This document shows positions 44,641 through 57,513 of a DNA stretch of 64,000 nucleotides, piece by piece; the first letter of the stretch is position 1, and each line of letters starts with the position of its first letter. The DNA is taken from positions 1-64,000 of the forward strand of contig JARFIW010001188.1 in the NCBI GenBank assembly GCA_036346225.1, in the 5' to 3' direction. The stretch is from Platerodrilus igneus. Taxonomy: Eukaryota; Arthropoda; Insecta; Coleoptera; Lycidae. The notes under the pieces were generated by a model, which was not told the origin of the DNA, made no database searches, and saw nothing but the letters and a program-made list of their open reading frames with translations. Both the position numbers and the translations under genes were made by a program.

Positions 44641-46249
44641 CAAACATCTGATTTTGGTGGTACATTTAACGATTTTGTAAACGGTCAGGATTTATGTTTC
44701 TCAATCCTTCTCTTATTGCTGGTTCTGGAACAATATCTTTAGTATTCTTTCAAATAAATCGAATTATATCATAATAGTAAAATCATCTTAGAGTTCAGGC
44801 AGAAGTAAAGAATGGGCTAACGAAAAACTGGATATTGCCCTGAAAAAAAAACAAAAAAAAATCTGTTTCTCAGAACTACTTTTGAGTATTGTATTTAAAT
44901 AAGTTCAGGTGATGCACACAAAACCTTTTGCACATTTTCGCACCAACGAAGTTGTATTGTGAAGTGATTAAGTTTTGAAATTTTAGTGTAAGGTAGGCTG
45001 TCATTAATTACTATGTTACATTAGAGCAGCTTTCCCAGATCGTACAATAAACATACATACTATAAACCATAATTAGCTTTACATACCCCCACTTTAAACC
45101 ATTTTGTAGACATTTTAATGCAAATATGTCAATAAACTATACGAGAACGCTTTATGCATCTAAACGAACATAGGAATGACCAAATATTGTACTGACGAGG
45201 AAATTCTTTTTACACTAACCAAAAAAAAAATTGTATTTCAAGTTAAAGATTTTCCTAGCCCATAATCTCTTCAGCATCTTTTGTTAAAGTGTACAAGAGA
45301 CTTTCTTTAAAATATTTGGCGGTGCGCTTTAAACGTGTTTCAAAGATTTCGTTTTTTTTTTCATTTGTGGCTTATTGTCAGAAACGGCGGCGTCCGCACA
45401 TTTAAACGCACGCTCTATTAGTCAATTAACACCACGAAAGAATGCAGCTTTTTTAATAATTTGTAGTATGTGTCAAATTTCTTCAAACATTGGTAAAGAA
45501 TTGAAAATAGAATTTTTTAAGTGGTTTCATAGAAAAATGGTGATCATGTTTTTTACAAACCGGAACTATTCTTTTAGTAATTTCACGAAGTGGAAGATCG
45601 TTTCTGCTTACGTAATCATCACACCAATAAAATCAATTAGCGTATGCAAAAGCAAAATAAATTAAAATAAATTTATCGAACATTTATTTTCTGACGCCTG
45701 CACCAAAATAAACCGTTTTAACGTCTTGATTTACACAAGCGTATCGATAAGATGTAAAAACTACCAACCTTTCTAGAATCAATAAAATTAACGTTTTGTA
45801 TTAAAAAAAAGGTCATCAAATTTGAAATCTAAACCACTTCTTGATCATGAAAAGCTATGAATAATAATTTAAAGTATCATTTAAAGTTACATCCTGATAT
45901 AATTTATAAAACATTGGGAATGCATACACGTTTTAATTTAACAGCGCATCGACACAAAGTAGAGTATATTATAATGCGTACGCAGCACTTTGAAAGACGG
46001 TAGTATTAATATCATCAGAAAGCGGTCGAGTATTGATGTTGTAAGTTTATTCACTCACCATCTGATAATAATACTACTGGAACGTTTGAAGTCGCCAGGC
46101 AACAGAAAAACAAACGATTAAATGTAGAATGTCCAATTACTCATATCTTACTCTCTCTTAAGGTAATTGTATGTTTCATCTCTGTTACTTCAAAGAGTTA
46201 TTGACAACGTTATTGTACAGGACTGAACCCAGCAAATTGAAAGAAAGTT
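44641..46249. other. Unassigned stretch
   Basis: May include degraded upstream LINE 2 sequence near 44640-44780. Otherwise AT-rich with no motif recognised; the open frame at 45375-45665 has no family features. Confidence 0.4.
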
Positions 46250-46306
46250 ATTTTGGAAAATATGCAAACATATTTTTGATAAAAGTATTAATAATAAGGG
46301 TATAAT

Positions 46307-47325
46307 ATGCAAGTTTGTTGGGAATGTAATCTAAATATAGAAGATGACAAATGTTGTGAGTGTGATGGGTGTACAAAAATAGTACATTTTGACTGTACAG
46401 ACTTATCAAGTTCTGAAATAAGATGTATGCAGTTAAAAAAAGGAAGAGTTTTAAAATTTTATTGTTCAAAGTGTGAAAAGCAAGTGACTGAGACGAAATA
46501 TGTACTTGGGAAGTTATGCAAAAATTACAACCCTGGAAAGAACTCATGAGGAATTTTTAAAAAAGTTTGATGAACAGGGTAAAGACTTGGTAGAAATAAA
46601 AAATAAATTATTCGAACAAAAATGTCCAGAGGCAGAACTCAATGTTAATAAATTGTACAGTGCAGTCACTAAACGGAATGTATCTCAACCTCCTATAGTA
46701 ATAATAGATAAAATTGGTGGAAAAACAGACTCTAAGGAAATCCTTAAAAATTGAAAGATAATATTGACCCTGTTAGTTTAGAAATTGGAGTAAGTGTAGG
46801 AAAACTACAAAAATGGTGGTATTGTTATTGAATGTGAAAATAATAGGGCAGTAGAGGTGATGAAGAAAACTATATCACAAAAATGGGAGAAGAATATACA
46901 GTAAAGACTCCATTAAAAGACTTCCAATGATAAAAATTATAGGAGTAGATGAAAGTGACAAAGAAGGCATTTACAAAAATAATAAATCAAAATAAGTTAG
47001 ATGAGCATAAACAAAATTTTCAAATGAATATTAAGTATGAAACCAAAATTGTTAAAGGGTTATTCAACATTATTGTAGAAGTGGATACAGATACATTTAA
47101 ATACATTATGAGAGAAGAACTATTGAGAATAGGATGGAGGAGATGTAAGGTGTTAGAGCATGTGGCAATAAAAGATGTTATAAGTGTTGTAAGTTTGGGC
47201 ATATTGCCAAAGAATGCAAAGGGAGTGTAGTGTGCCCACGGTGTGCACAATCTCATAATGAAGCAGATTGTCAAGAAAGTCAATTTAAGTGTATTAACTG
47301 TGTGGAAGCAAAAGTCGTTTAAATA
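46307..47325 (+). pseudogene. LINE D ORF1: PHD-like finger and zinc knuckles
   Basis: RNA-binding gag-like protein of the LINE. The first frame (46307-46549) is a PHD-type zinc finger: CWECNLNIEDDKCCECDGC, then HFDC, then FYCSKC, giving a Cys4-His-Cys3 arrangement. A coiled-coil-like region follows (EEFLKKFDEQGKDLVEIKNK). After several frameshifts the C-terminal part has a domain with IKIIGVDESDKEG and then CCHC knuckles: CYKCCKFGHIAKECKG, CPRCAQSHNEADC and CINC, ending near 47325. Five or six 1-nt shifts break it. PHD-like fingers in ORF1 are known in CR1-group elements. Confidence 0.8.
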
Positions 47326-47439
47326 TAGAATTAGATGAACAGCATACAGTATGGGACTATAATTGTACATGTTTTAAAAGGATTATTGAATTACAAAAGC
47401 GTAAAATAAACTACATATAGCAATTATCTTCTAGATGTT

Positions 47440-50278
47440 TAAATATAACAGCAGACTATAAGTCAATAATTTTATGCTTAAATACACAAGGCTTAACTAC
47501 ACATTTTGACGAAATACAACAGCTAATCAATCGAGAAAAACCAATATTGGTATGTTTAACAGAAACACATCTGACAAATTGTATTGAAAGTAATGAAATA
47601 GGCATTAAAGGATACAGTTTATGTAGGGTTGATTCTAGTTCACGACACACAGGAGGTGTCATAATTTACTATCAGTCATTTCTACAGTTTGAAATATTAA
47701 AAGAGTATAGCCTCCATTTAGAATATTGGGGTATTGTTGGTAATATTAAGTTGAATAGTAGAAGTATAAGTATAGCTGTGTTTTACCGTTCACCAAGTGG
47801 AAGTTGTGCAAATTTTCTAAACCTGTTGGAAAATTTGTTAGAAGAACTTGTAGAATCACGTGGTAGTGAAGAAATAATTCTGATTGGGGATTATAATATT
47901 GATTGGAATAAAATAAATGATTTCTATACAATTAAGTTAAAAAATATTGTAAAGGACTGTGGATTTGTACAACTAATTTCTGAGAGTACAAGAATTACTA
48001 AGGAATCTGAAACATTAATAGATTTAGTGATAACTAATAATAATGGATTAAAAAGTACAGTATGGCACACTCCAAAAGTTACAGATCATAGTATTGTTGT
48101 TGCAGACATTAGTCACATCACACAAAAACTTCAAGTTGATGCAGAAAGCAAAATAAAGAAAATTCTTAACTATGAGGCCATAAAGAACGAGTTAATATTG
48201 GCAGATTGGAAGTATGAAATAACCAACATCGATAAACTGTATAAAACATTTTACACAAACATTAAAAATGCAATTGACCATAATTCATATGACAAGGAGG
48301 TATCACAAAATAGTTCAAAATTATGGTTTAATGGAGAAATACAAAGAGTAATTAATATACGAAATAAATTTTATAAAAAATTTACATTCACAAGAAGTAT
48401 GGAAGATTGGAAAGCATACAAAGAATGCAGGAATAATGTGATATTCATGATCCGTAGAGCTAAGATTAAATATTATGAAAAGAAAATAGATGAAAATAAA
48501 GGTAACCCAGTAAAAATGTGGAAGACTTTAAAACTTGTATTAAAAACCGAACGTATTCAAAATAGTAAGCACATTATATTTGAGAATACACTAGAAACTA
48601 ATGACAAAACTATTGCTGAAAACTTCAATACTTACTTCATAAATAGTATAACAGAAATTACATCATCAATTGGTATTGAAAAGTTTGAGTTTCACGATCC
48701 AATACGTACAAGCCTGAAGGAATTAAGTACTTTTAAATTATTAAAAATACATGAACTAAAAGAATTGGTATATAAGCAAGCAAATAAAAGCAGCCCGGAT
48801 GGTGTAAACAGTAGAGTTCTTAAAGAACTTTTGATATTATTGGTTATCCGCTACTAAACATAATAAATATGTCTCTTATGCATGGTATTGTGCCCAAGGA
48901 CTTAAAGATATCAACAATTACACCAATTCAAAAGTAGTATCAACAAAGAAATGCGAAGAGTACAGGCCTATAAATATGTTGGCCACAATTGAAAAGGTAT
49001 TAGAAACAGTAATATATAAGCAACTGAAGCAATTCTTGGATGAGACTAATATATTAACCACCTATCAGTCTGGTTTTCGAACGAAACACTCGTGTGAAAC
49101 AGCGATTCAGCTAATTATAAATGACTGGAAAGAATCAATGGATAAAGGAAAGGCAGTGTGTGCAGTCTTTATAGATTACAAAAGAGCATTTGAGACTATA
49201 AGTAGAAATATTCTTATTCTAAAATTGGAAAAATATGGGGTTAAAGACAATGCGTTAGAGTGGTTTAAAGACTACCTACAAAACAGGGAGCAAGAAACGA
49301 GATGGCAACGGAAACATCTAATAAAGCAGAAATTGAGTGGGGTGTTCCACAAGGAAGTATTTTGGGACCATTGCTTTTATAATTTACATAAACGATATAG
49401 TGAATGTAGTGAAGGTAACAAAGATGCATATGTTTGCTGATGACACTTTAATATATGCTGAAGGTGCAAATGTAATAAACCTGATTCAATCTGTAAATAG
49501 TGACTTAATAAGAATTAGCAAATATTTAGTTGGAAATAAGCTGAAGATAAATGTTGATAAAACAAAATGGATGTTGTTAACGAATGATAGAAGTTATCAA
49601 ATGATCAAAACAGAAAATAGGAATGTACAAATAGATGGGTCTGATATTGAACTGGTAGAGAACATTAAATACCTTGACGTAATAATCGACCGAAAATTAA
49701 CTTTCAAAATGCATCTACAGATGGTTATAAATAAAGTAAGCAAAAAGGTTGGATTTCTGAGAAGAATTAGTGCAAAGTTATCAAGTTTTGCTCGAATAAC
49801 TTTATATAGAGCAATAGTTTATCCACACCTAACATATTGCAGCACCATTTTATTTGTCTCAAACCAAGGTGATTTGGAAAGATTGCAAAAGATACAAAAT
49901 CGTGCAATGAGATGTTTATTAAAATGTAGCAGATTTGCCAAAGTCCGTAAAATGTTAGAATGCCTTAATTTTTTAAATGTTCAGGAACAAATGAAATATA
50001 ATAGTATGGTTTTTATATATAAAATTATAAATGGTTTGCTGCCTTCGTACTTGGTTAGCAACTTAATTAAAGTGTCAGATATACATAACTACAGCACAAG
50101 ACAAGCAGACAATTACTATATATACAAGAAGAATAAAACGATAACCACAAAAAATGTATTTCATTATGGCGTTAAGATATATAATACATTACCAAAATCA
50201 GTTACAAATCAGCCTTCTCAAAGAAAATTCAAGAGTAATTTAAAAAAATATATTTTAAGTTGTAGAAATGAAAACTAA
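47440..50278 (+). pseudogene. LINE D ORF2: AP endonuclease and reverse transcriptase
   Basis: The endonuclease opens with SIILCLNTQGLTTHFDEIQQ at about 47463. It then has LVCLTETHL (catalytic Glu), SSSRHTGGVIIYYQSFLQFE, SIAVFYRSPSGS, IILIGDYNIDWN and VTDHSIVVADI (SDH-type motif with Thr). The linker has ANKSSPDGVNSRVLKEL. A frameshift near 48840 precedes RT: YRPINMLATIEKVLETVIY, TTYQSGFRTKHSCETAI, VCAVFIDYKRAFETISR. A second shift near 49345 follows, then VPQGS-type sequence, and HMFADDTLIYAEG with the catalytic DD. The thumb and C-terminus run open to the stop at 50278. Only about two or three indels separate it from an intact frame. Confidence 0.86.
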
Positions 50279-50370
50279 TTATATTATTAACTGTATTTTA
50301 ATAATTTGCTTTATAGTATAATATTTTGTTTTATACTTTAATAACCTATATTGAGTTATACAATAAATCT

Positions 50371-50393
50371 ACTTACTTACTTACTTACTTACG
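50371..50393 (+). repeat. LINE D (TTAC)n tail
   Basis: Five TTAC repeats follow AATAAATC, forming the 3' end of the LINE. Confidence 0.85.
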
Positions 50394-50668
50394 TTGCAGG
50401 AAGCAAATGTGATACTAGATTTAATGTAAATTGAAAGGAAGATATACGACGGATGCAAAATTAAATGGCTTTGAAAGGACTCTACAATGATAGGAAAATA
50501 CAAAATAGTGAATATCTATATATTTAACTATTTTACAATGTTTTTGTGATTTTGGGCTTCTTCAAGAAATAAACAACAATATACTCCACATATGTAATGA
50601 CCTATTTCCGCTATTTCTGGTGGACGCAAAAACGTATCAACTTTGTAAGGACGCAGAATTGTTAGCAA

Positions 50669-50719
<51 letters not shown>

Positions 50720-51519
50720 GGCCAGGGCCACCTATAGGGTCGCAAGTGTGGTATAATTGGCTCCTTTGGGGTCATTTTACTCCTTTGAGGTCCAGACCTC
50801 AAAGGTACCTATACAAAATTGGCTCCTTTGGAGTCAGACGTTTTTATCCCCACCACTATGTGTTCCCATCCAATGTTATTCTAATTGCGCCATTTTCTGA
50901 GACACCTATTACAGTATAGATGCATTGCCTGTGTAGGTGTTTTAGAGGTGATTATGAGTGCTCAATAATGCAAATACAAATTGTCAAGCCTATAATATTT
51001 TATGAAAATAATACACCAACCAATGCATATTAATAACTCTACTTTCAGCAATATAGTAAAGTGGTAGCAATAATAAAATGTACAATATGTCTAGATCGGA
51101 TTGTAGTTCCATTTAACTCATACGAACAACTAAACTTTAATAACAGTATGTGTTCTGTTTTCTATAGGCCTACTTGTTTCTATAATATTAAATATGTGTT
51201 TCAGTAGAATGGTTCAAGTTGATACACAAAATTACGATGTTCTTCTTATAAATTTTAACAACATGCTAATACGAAAACTAAACAGAGTTATGACGATTTG
51301 TTATTGTAGTTAACAGAACATTGCTTTTTACATATCTTATGTTTGATCTACGAAAAAAGATAGTTTTCCATTGAACATTGAAATGCAATATAGATGCAGG
51401 GTTTGCAAAACAATAACAAGTAGAAGATAAACCTAAAACATAACATTTGCTAATCATATATAATTAGTAAATTACAAAAAAAATCTAAATTTTAAACATC
51501 TATCGATCTTTGTCGCCCG
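50394..51519. other. Unassigned stretch with a (TA)n tract
   Basis: Holds a (TA)n run at 50673-50716, preceded by TTAGCAAGATG. A short motif cluster follows: TTGGCTCCTTTGGGGTC and TTGGCTCCTTTGGAGTC around an imperfect hairpin, CCTTTGAGGT with ACCTCAAAGG. No gene is recognised. Confidence 0.6.
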
Positions 51520-51654
51520 CTATGGTCTTTTATTGTTTTTTATTGTCATTTACCATCATATTTAGTCATTTAAAATATTAACTGTCATTAAACGCTCTTT
51601 ATTGCCAGTTATTGTCGTATGTTATCACATGTATAGATTCTTGTAATTTGTTGT

Positions 51655-51905
51655 TTTTTATGGGAACTTGCGTGTCTTAGTTAGTATGCGTGTGACTACT
51701 AAGCCCAAGGTTCTGATTCGAATCCCAACATGATCGGTTTGACAAATGTTAGGCTAGCTTTTTTCATAAAAACGCCCTCGTTCGGATGAGTGGTAAAATG
51801 GAGAGCCCGTGTGTGAGTGTTGCCATGCACGTTAAAGATCCCTACTTTGCTTGGAACAGCAAAGGTTCGGCCAATGTAGTAAGTACTTTCGGGTGGAGCA
51901 TCGGA
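51655..51905 (+). mobile_element. tRNA-derived SINE
   Basis: The head is tRNA-like: TTAGTTAGTATGCG as an A-box-like element and GATTCGAATCC as a clear B box, spaced about 40 bp apart. The body contains GCACGTTAAAGATCCCT, a core that I recognise from SINE families spread across invertebrates. The 3' end grades into the TTTATTGTCA minisatellite. As a tRNA gene it would be defective, since no cloverleaf forms. Confidence 0.62.
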
Positions 51906-52659
51906 AAATCAAATGTAGTGTTATTTATGGGCATTTGTTGCCATATATTGTGATTTGTCATCATTTACTGTCACAGTTGCATTTATCGTCATTTATTATT
52001 ACATATAACTTTTTATTGTTACTTATATTGTCATTTATTTTAATCTACTGACTTTTATTGTCTGTCATTCTCTCTTTGGCAGATACGGTAACACATTGTA
52101 ATTAGATGTCATTTGTTGTTATTTACTGTAATTCCTTGTCATTTATTTTATTTTTGTCATTTATGGTTATTACTGTCTTTTATTACCATTTATTGCCATT
52201 AATTGTTATATACTGGCATTTATTGTAATTTATTGAAATTTATTGTTATTTATGGCCATTCATTTTAATTTATTTTCCCTTAGTGTTATTTATTAGTTAT
52301 TGGCAATTATGGTAATTTACCATTATTTATTGCCATTCATCTTCATTTATAGAATTTTATTGTCATTTAATGCCATACATGATGATATATTAATATGTGT
52401 TACATTTATTGCCATGTTCGCCACATACCGTCTATTGTTGTCCTTTATTGTCTTTTCTTGTTACTGTCCTCACTATCATTTCTTGTGATCTATGGTTATT
52501 TGTTTCCATTTGTTATCTTTTACTGTCATAAATTAGTTATTATTAGATTTCAATGTCGTTTAGTATCATCTACTACTATTTATTGTCATTCGCTGTAATT
52601 TGACATCTGCTGTCATTTATTGTAGTTTATTTGTATTTACCTATATTGTTTCGTATTAA

Positions 52660-53060
52660 TATAAAATAAATAGGCTTTGTTTGGCTGTCCATTTATTCAT
52701 TTCATTTAATAAACTTTTGTTCATTTCACCCAAGTGAGTTAGTGAGAGTTGCCACTTTAAAAACGTCGTGTGGGGCCTCTTAGCCGTAATTTACAAGCGT
52801 GCAGTTTGTTTTCGGCCGAGTTTCGACCTGCAAACTATTATTGACTGGTGCTACACTAAATCGAGTGCTTCCATTATATTCCAAGGGCTAACAATCATAG
52901 CATTTGAAGCAAGGACAATGGAGGGTCATTATACAATTAATACATTTTGTGTTTTATGCAATTTCAGACAATTGCGTTATTATATTTATTCATTCATCCT
53001 AAATTTCTTACAATCTATGTATAAACTCGTCTTTGTATTTAATTTATATTTATGCTAAAT
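52660..53060. other. Non-repetitive insert in the minisatellite
   Basis: About 400 bp without the decanucleotide word. No coding family recognised; it may be another short mobile element or unexpanded ancestral sequence. Confidence 0.45.
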
Positions 53061-53847
53061 CATATATCTATTGGATTTTATTATTGTTGAGTTTCGCCAA
53101 CTACCATTTATTATCATATGCCACAATTTATTGTCATATATTCATATTTATTGTTGTTCAATATCATTTACGGACATTTTCGATCACACATTGTCATTTA
53201 TTCCCAATTATTGTCATATATCGTTATTTGCTATGTTTCATTCCCATTTAATGTGTTTTTGTCAATCAGTGTCATTGCGGTCGTATTTTAATTAATTGTC
53301 ACAATTTATCATGTATTGTTATTTGTTTTCATTGTCATTCATTGTCATTTATTGTAATTTATTGTCGCTTACTGTTATTTATTGTCATTTCTTGTTATTT
53401 ATTGTCAATTGTTGTCAATTGCTATCATTCATTGTAATACAGTATGATTAATTAGCAATAATGTTATTTATGGTTTCAATGTTATTTAATGCCATTTATA
53501 GCAAATTATTAATGTGTCTTGACATTTATCGTTAGTAATCACTACCCACCATCATATTGTCAATTGTTGTCATTTATTGTCACTTTGTGTTATTTTCGTT
53601 TATAATCATAGTTGGTATTGAGTGCCATCTACAATTGTCGGTTGTCATTTATTGTCAGTTATTGTCATTTATTATCATTTTGGGTCAATTATATTCATAT
53701 AGTATCGTTTATGGGCGCTGATCGCCTTCTACTGTGACTTATCAACATCTACTGTCACTGTGTCAGTTTTGGTCGTATATATAATGTCATTTATTTTCTT
53801 TTAGTCACTCTTATAGTTATTTATTGCTAGCCACTTTCAGTTACTAA

Positions 53848-54269
53848 TGTTTTGTTATCGAATACCCGTTTTCCGTAACGGGATACAAATAGAACCACCT
53901 TGAGTGCAAAAGGCCGTAAACAAGGGGTTCCGAGATAGAGCGTGGACTGTAATTATTAAGGGGTGAGGGTGAGAACAGTTTATAGGAGTATAATCATACA
54001 AAGACATAAAAAACACTTACTGAAAGTTCCTTTAGCACTGGAGAGGCACTAAACACTGTAACTAACGCTTTTGGCCAAGGGTTGAAGGAAAGGAGCGAGA
54101 CAGGAAAGGAAGAGTCCAATGCCGGATTAGAAGAAAAGAGCGGATTTATTTTTATTAGTTGTGGCTATCACGAGACTTGACGACCGACCCAATAACAAGC
54201 GCTAACCATTCGGACCCGCTCGCGCGGAGAGAGGGAATGCCCCGAACGGGGACAGATATGGCGCGTACA
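53848..54269 (-). repeat. BEL 3' LTR
   Basis: 422 bp, differing from the other LTR by about two substitutions and one 1-nt indel that I can see. Confidence 0.93.
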
Positions 54270-54458
54270 TACCGCCCACCTAAAATTAAGAAAAAATTTT
54301 ACAAAAAACGAAATATAATTAGAGCTAGGCATTTCCTCCTAACCGCAGAGTACGGTTAACCCGCCGATACTCGGGTGGGGGAGAAGAAAACAAAGAGAAA
54401 GAAAACAACTAAAAGTATGACTAAAATCGTAAAAAAAATTAAAAATATCCTAACGAAA

Positions 54459-56148
54459 ATTTAAGTATTACTTTTCTAAAGGAAGGGAAGAATTTTATTC
54501 ACGGGACGAACGAAGGTACCACGAGACGTTTTACTGAAACAACACGAGTAACTCCGTCGCGACCGGGAAAAAGCTTTCGATACGGCCTAGCGGCCATGAC
54601 AAAGGCGAGGTATTTATTCCTAGGAGAAAAACCATATGACCCACCTTCAAGTCGTTATCCAAGGGACGGTTCCACTTTGTCCGCTGCGTGAGTGTGAGTA
54701 AATATTCGTTCGACCACCGGCGCCAGAAAGATTGAGTGATTTGACATAAGCGTTGCCAACGTGAATGTAATTTGATACTCTCGGGAAGCGTGATTTCTGG
54801 CAAACTCAGAATTGGACCCCCAATCAGAAAATGACCAGGGGTTAGGTAATCAGGGCTATCAGTAGCGTCCGAGGAGTAGAAAGCTAGAGGTCGGCTATTC
54901 AACACGGCTTCGATACGAGCAAATATAGTTGTGAGCTCCTCAAATGTGAGGACCTGTTGACCGATAGTTCGCAGTAATAAGGCTTTTGCGGATTTTACGC
55001 AAGCTTCCCAAATGCCACCAAAATTAGGTGCATATGGGGGTTAAATTGCCATAACTTGAAGAACAGCCATTGCAGAAAATATTTCCTCATGATTTTGACG
55101 CAAAATTCACTGGCTTCCTTCAGTATGCGAGCGGAGCCAATAAAATTTTGCCACAGTCTGAATAAATGGAATCAGGAGCGCCGCGACGAGAAACAAAACG
55201 ATTAAAGGATGCCATAAAGGCGTTTGTAGAAAGTTCAGAAACCAGATCCAAATGCACAGCTCTGGTGCACATGCAAACAAAGGCACATAGATAAGATTTT
55301 CGATTAGAAGAATTTCGATTTAACGAAGCTTTCGTTAAAAAGCGGCCAGCAAAATCAATTCCGACGTGAGCAAATGCGCGAGTTAATTGTACACGAGATG
55401 GAGGCAGATCGGACATTATTGGCTGAGGGGGCTTAGCGTTTAATCGAAAACAGGACAAACAATGGTAAATAGTTTGCCGAACTAAAGAGCGCAGACCAAA
55501 AATCCAATAAGTTCGGAGAATAAGAGAATGTGTCATAGAGGGGCCTGAATGTAACGATAAAAGGTGATAATGTTTGCAAATTAATTTAGATAAGTTCGCC
55601 CGTTTAGGCAATAATAGAGGATGCTTGCTAGTATAGGGCAACTGAGAATGTTTCAAGCGACCGCCCACCCTAAACAAGCCTTGGGAATCAATAAAGGGCG
55701 ATAACTTTCTAAACGAGAGAGGAAGATCCTTATTTTTTTCATATAATAATAATTCTGAAGTAAAAACTGACGTTGAGTCAACTTTACACAAGTCATCAGA
55801 CCATTTCGGAATTCGTCGCAGGAAATGGGGCCTAACATTTTTCTCGGGGTGGCGACAATTGTGAATAAACCGATTCACATATGCCATGCTGTATTGCAAA
55901 TGAGATAAACAAGAGAATCGCTCCATAAAATCACAAAATTCATTTTGTTCTGTAGCAATAAGCGAGACAGAAATTTGTTTCAATTCGGGAACTTCCCCTA
56001 TAGGAGGGAAAGAGCTGTTGAGGTTGATAAAATCGTAATTGAAATTGCACGAACCATGCCACCACAATTCGTTGTGCAATAGTTGAAGTGGAGAACAACC
56101 TCTTGAAGCCACGTCTGCGGGATTATTTTCCCGCAAATATGACGCCAC
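54459..56148 (-). pseudogene. BEL integrase
   Basis: Integrase part of BEL pol, minus strand. The frame 56148-55120 begins with the RNase H/integrase connector ENNPADVASRGCSPLQLLHN. It has the HHCC zinc-binding domain (HYHLLSLHSGPSMTH, then IYHCLSCFRL) and the catalytic core with HVGIDFAGRF (first Asp) and GAPDSIYSDCG (second Asp). A break near 55110 follows. The segment from about 55100 to 54910 is in other frames. The frame 54905-54531 has LNSRPLAFYSSDATDSPDYL then TPGHFLIGG, the DUF5641-type C-terminus, ending near 54459 (GTFVRPVNKILPF). Broken by frameshifts only. Confidence 0.85.
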
Positions 56149-57460
56149 TGAGAAATAGTAGTATATTCCAGAATTTGGCTAACTCGATTTCCCACAAATG
56201 GCTTGAGCAAATATGAAGGAGCCTGTAGCCAGGTTATTACTACTTGAGAATCAGAAAATAGTTTCGTTTCCAAAATTGGGTAAGAAAATTTATTTAAAGT
56301 AATTGAATGAATTAATTTTGCCAATAAAAGAGCACCGAAAGTTCTAAGCGGGGATACTTAAATATTTTAGAGGAGCAACCTTGCTCTTAGCTTGAATTAG
56401 GTTGCAATTCACTGAATCACCACAAATTATATGTAAATAGACGCAAGCGCCGTAACCCCTTTCGCTCGCATCACAGAATCCTAACAATCTGTAGGTTCCC
56501 GTGAATTGAGACAAAGACGAGGAATTTTAGCTGCGATAATATTGTAACTTGTTTACAAAAATCTTGCCATTCAGAACACCAATTATGGTCGGGGACATCA
56601 TCCCAACCTAATTGTTGTAACCAAAGCCGTTGTAACAGGTTTTTGACTATAAAATTACCGGGTTAACCAACCTAACGGGTCGAATATACGAGCCATATAA
56701 GAAAGTACGGCGCGTTTATTAAACGGGCCTGCAAAGGAATTACGTTATAAGTGAATACGTCTAATAAAGGATTCCAAACTAAACCTAATATTTTTATACC
56801 GCTCACTTGATCAGAGAAAGTAATAAGAGTTTCTAATTCCGATTTTTCAAAATCTTGTAACAATTCCACGGCATTGCTTGACCATTTACGCAAATGAAAT
56901 TGTCCGAGAGAGAAGCTTAATAAGCTCGCGCTGTAGCTGTCTCGCTTCTGTGACACTACAGGCACCAAAATTACATCGTCCATGTATGTGTGATGCATAA
57001 TAGCTTCGGAGGCCATAGGGTAAGATTTACCCTCGTCAATTACTAATTGTTGAAGTACTCTTTGAGCCAGAAATGCGGAGGGCGCTAACCCATACGTGAG
57101 AGTTTTGAGTTCATATTCACAAATATTTTCTTGAGAAGTAGATCGCCAAAAAATGTGCTGGAATTGACGATCCGAGGAACAAACCAGAATCTGACGGTAC
57201 ATCCTTTGGATGTCCGCACAAACAGCAATTTTGTGACAACGAAATGCGGATATTATTTCGGTAGATTTCCTTGTAGCTTAGGGCCAGAATATAACCTGTC
57301 ATTAAGAGAAATTCCTAATGAATCAGTAGCAGAACCATTGAAAACAACGCGTAGCTTCGTAGTGCTACTTGTTATTTTAGAAACTGCATGATGCGATAGT
57401 ACATAATCGGAGGGGGTTTTGGCAACGGACATGTGGCCAAGATCAAAATATTCCTGCAAA
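56149..57460 (-). pseudogene. BEL reverse transcriptase and RNase H
   Basis: Minus strand, three frames. 57459-57253 has LSHHAVSKITSSTTKLRVVF then NGSATDSLGISLNDRLYSGP, a typical BEL RT start. After a 1-nt loss, 57202-56672 has MYRQILVCSSDRQFQHIFWR, YELKTLTYGLAPSAFLAQRV and the catalytic HTYMDDVILV. RNase H is split between FCDASERGYGACVYLHIICG near 56470 and LFSDSQVVITWLQAPSYLL in 56324-56149. Catalytic residues are retained in both domains. Breaks lie near 57230, 56660 and 56340. Confidence 0.85.
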
Positions 57461-57513
57461 AGCCATTATAAGCATTTAGCTTTTCAGGAAAGAGTAAAGA
57501 CGCCTTTCTAAAT

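Larger units (their letters stand above)
46250..50393 (+). mobile_element. CR1-like LINE D, near full length
   Basis: Plus-strand non-LTR retrotransposon with ORF1 (46307-47325), ORF2 endonuclease and RT (about 47440-50278), a short 3' UTR and a (TTAC)n tail at 50371-50393. It is the most complete LINE in the window. Frames are broken by indels, but the catalytic residues are largely present. The exact 5' end is not visible. Confidence 0.85.
51520..53842. repeat. Degenerate ~10-bp minisatellite, left block
   Basis: The words ATTTATTGTC and TCATTTATTG and their variants recur hundreds of times with irregular spacing. Third-position-like drift and small insertions give many spurious open frames. 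A SINE lies at 51655-51905 and an unrelated insert at about 52660-53060. The block continues beyond the BEL element at 60301-61985; the two were one array before that insertion. Confidence 0.9.

Noticed and set aside
45375..45665. 96-codon frame as a host gene
   Set aside because: No conserved motif, no introns or neighbours to support it, and AT-rich composition like the surroundings.
51655..51760. Possible tRNA gene
   Set aside because: A and B boxes are present, but no cloverleaf or acceptor stem can be formed; a SINE head explains it better.
51851..53295. Multiple 60-100 codon frames in the minisatellite
   Set aside because: Composition of the TTTATTGTCA repeat, rich in Cys/His/Ile/Leu in every frame; not coding.
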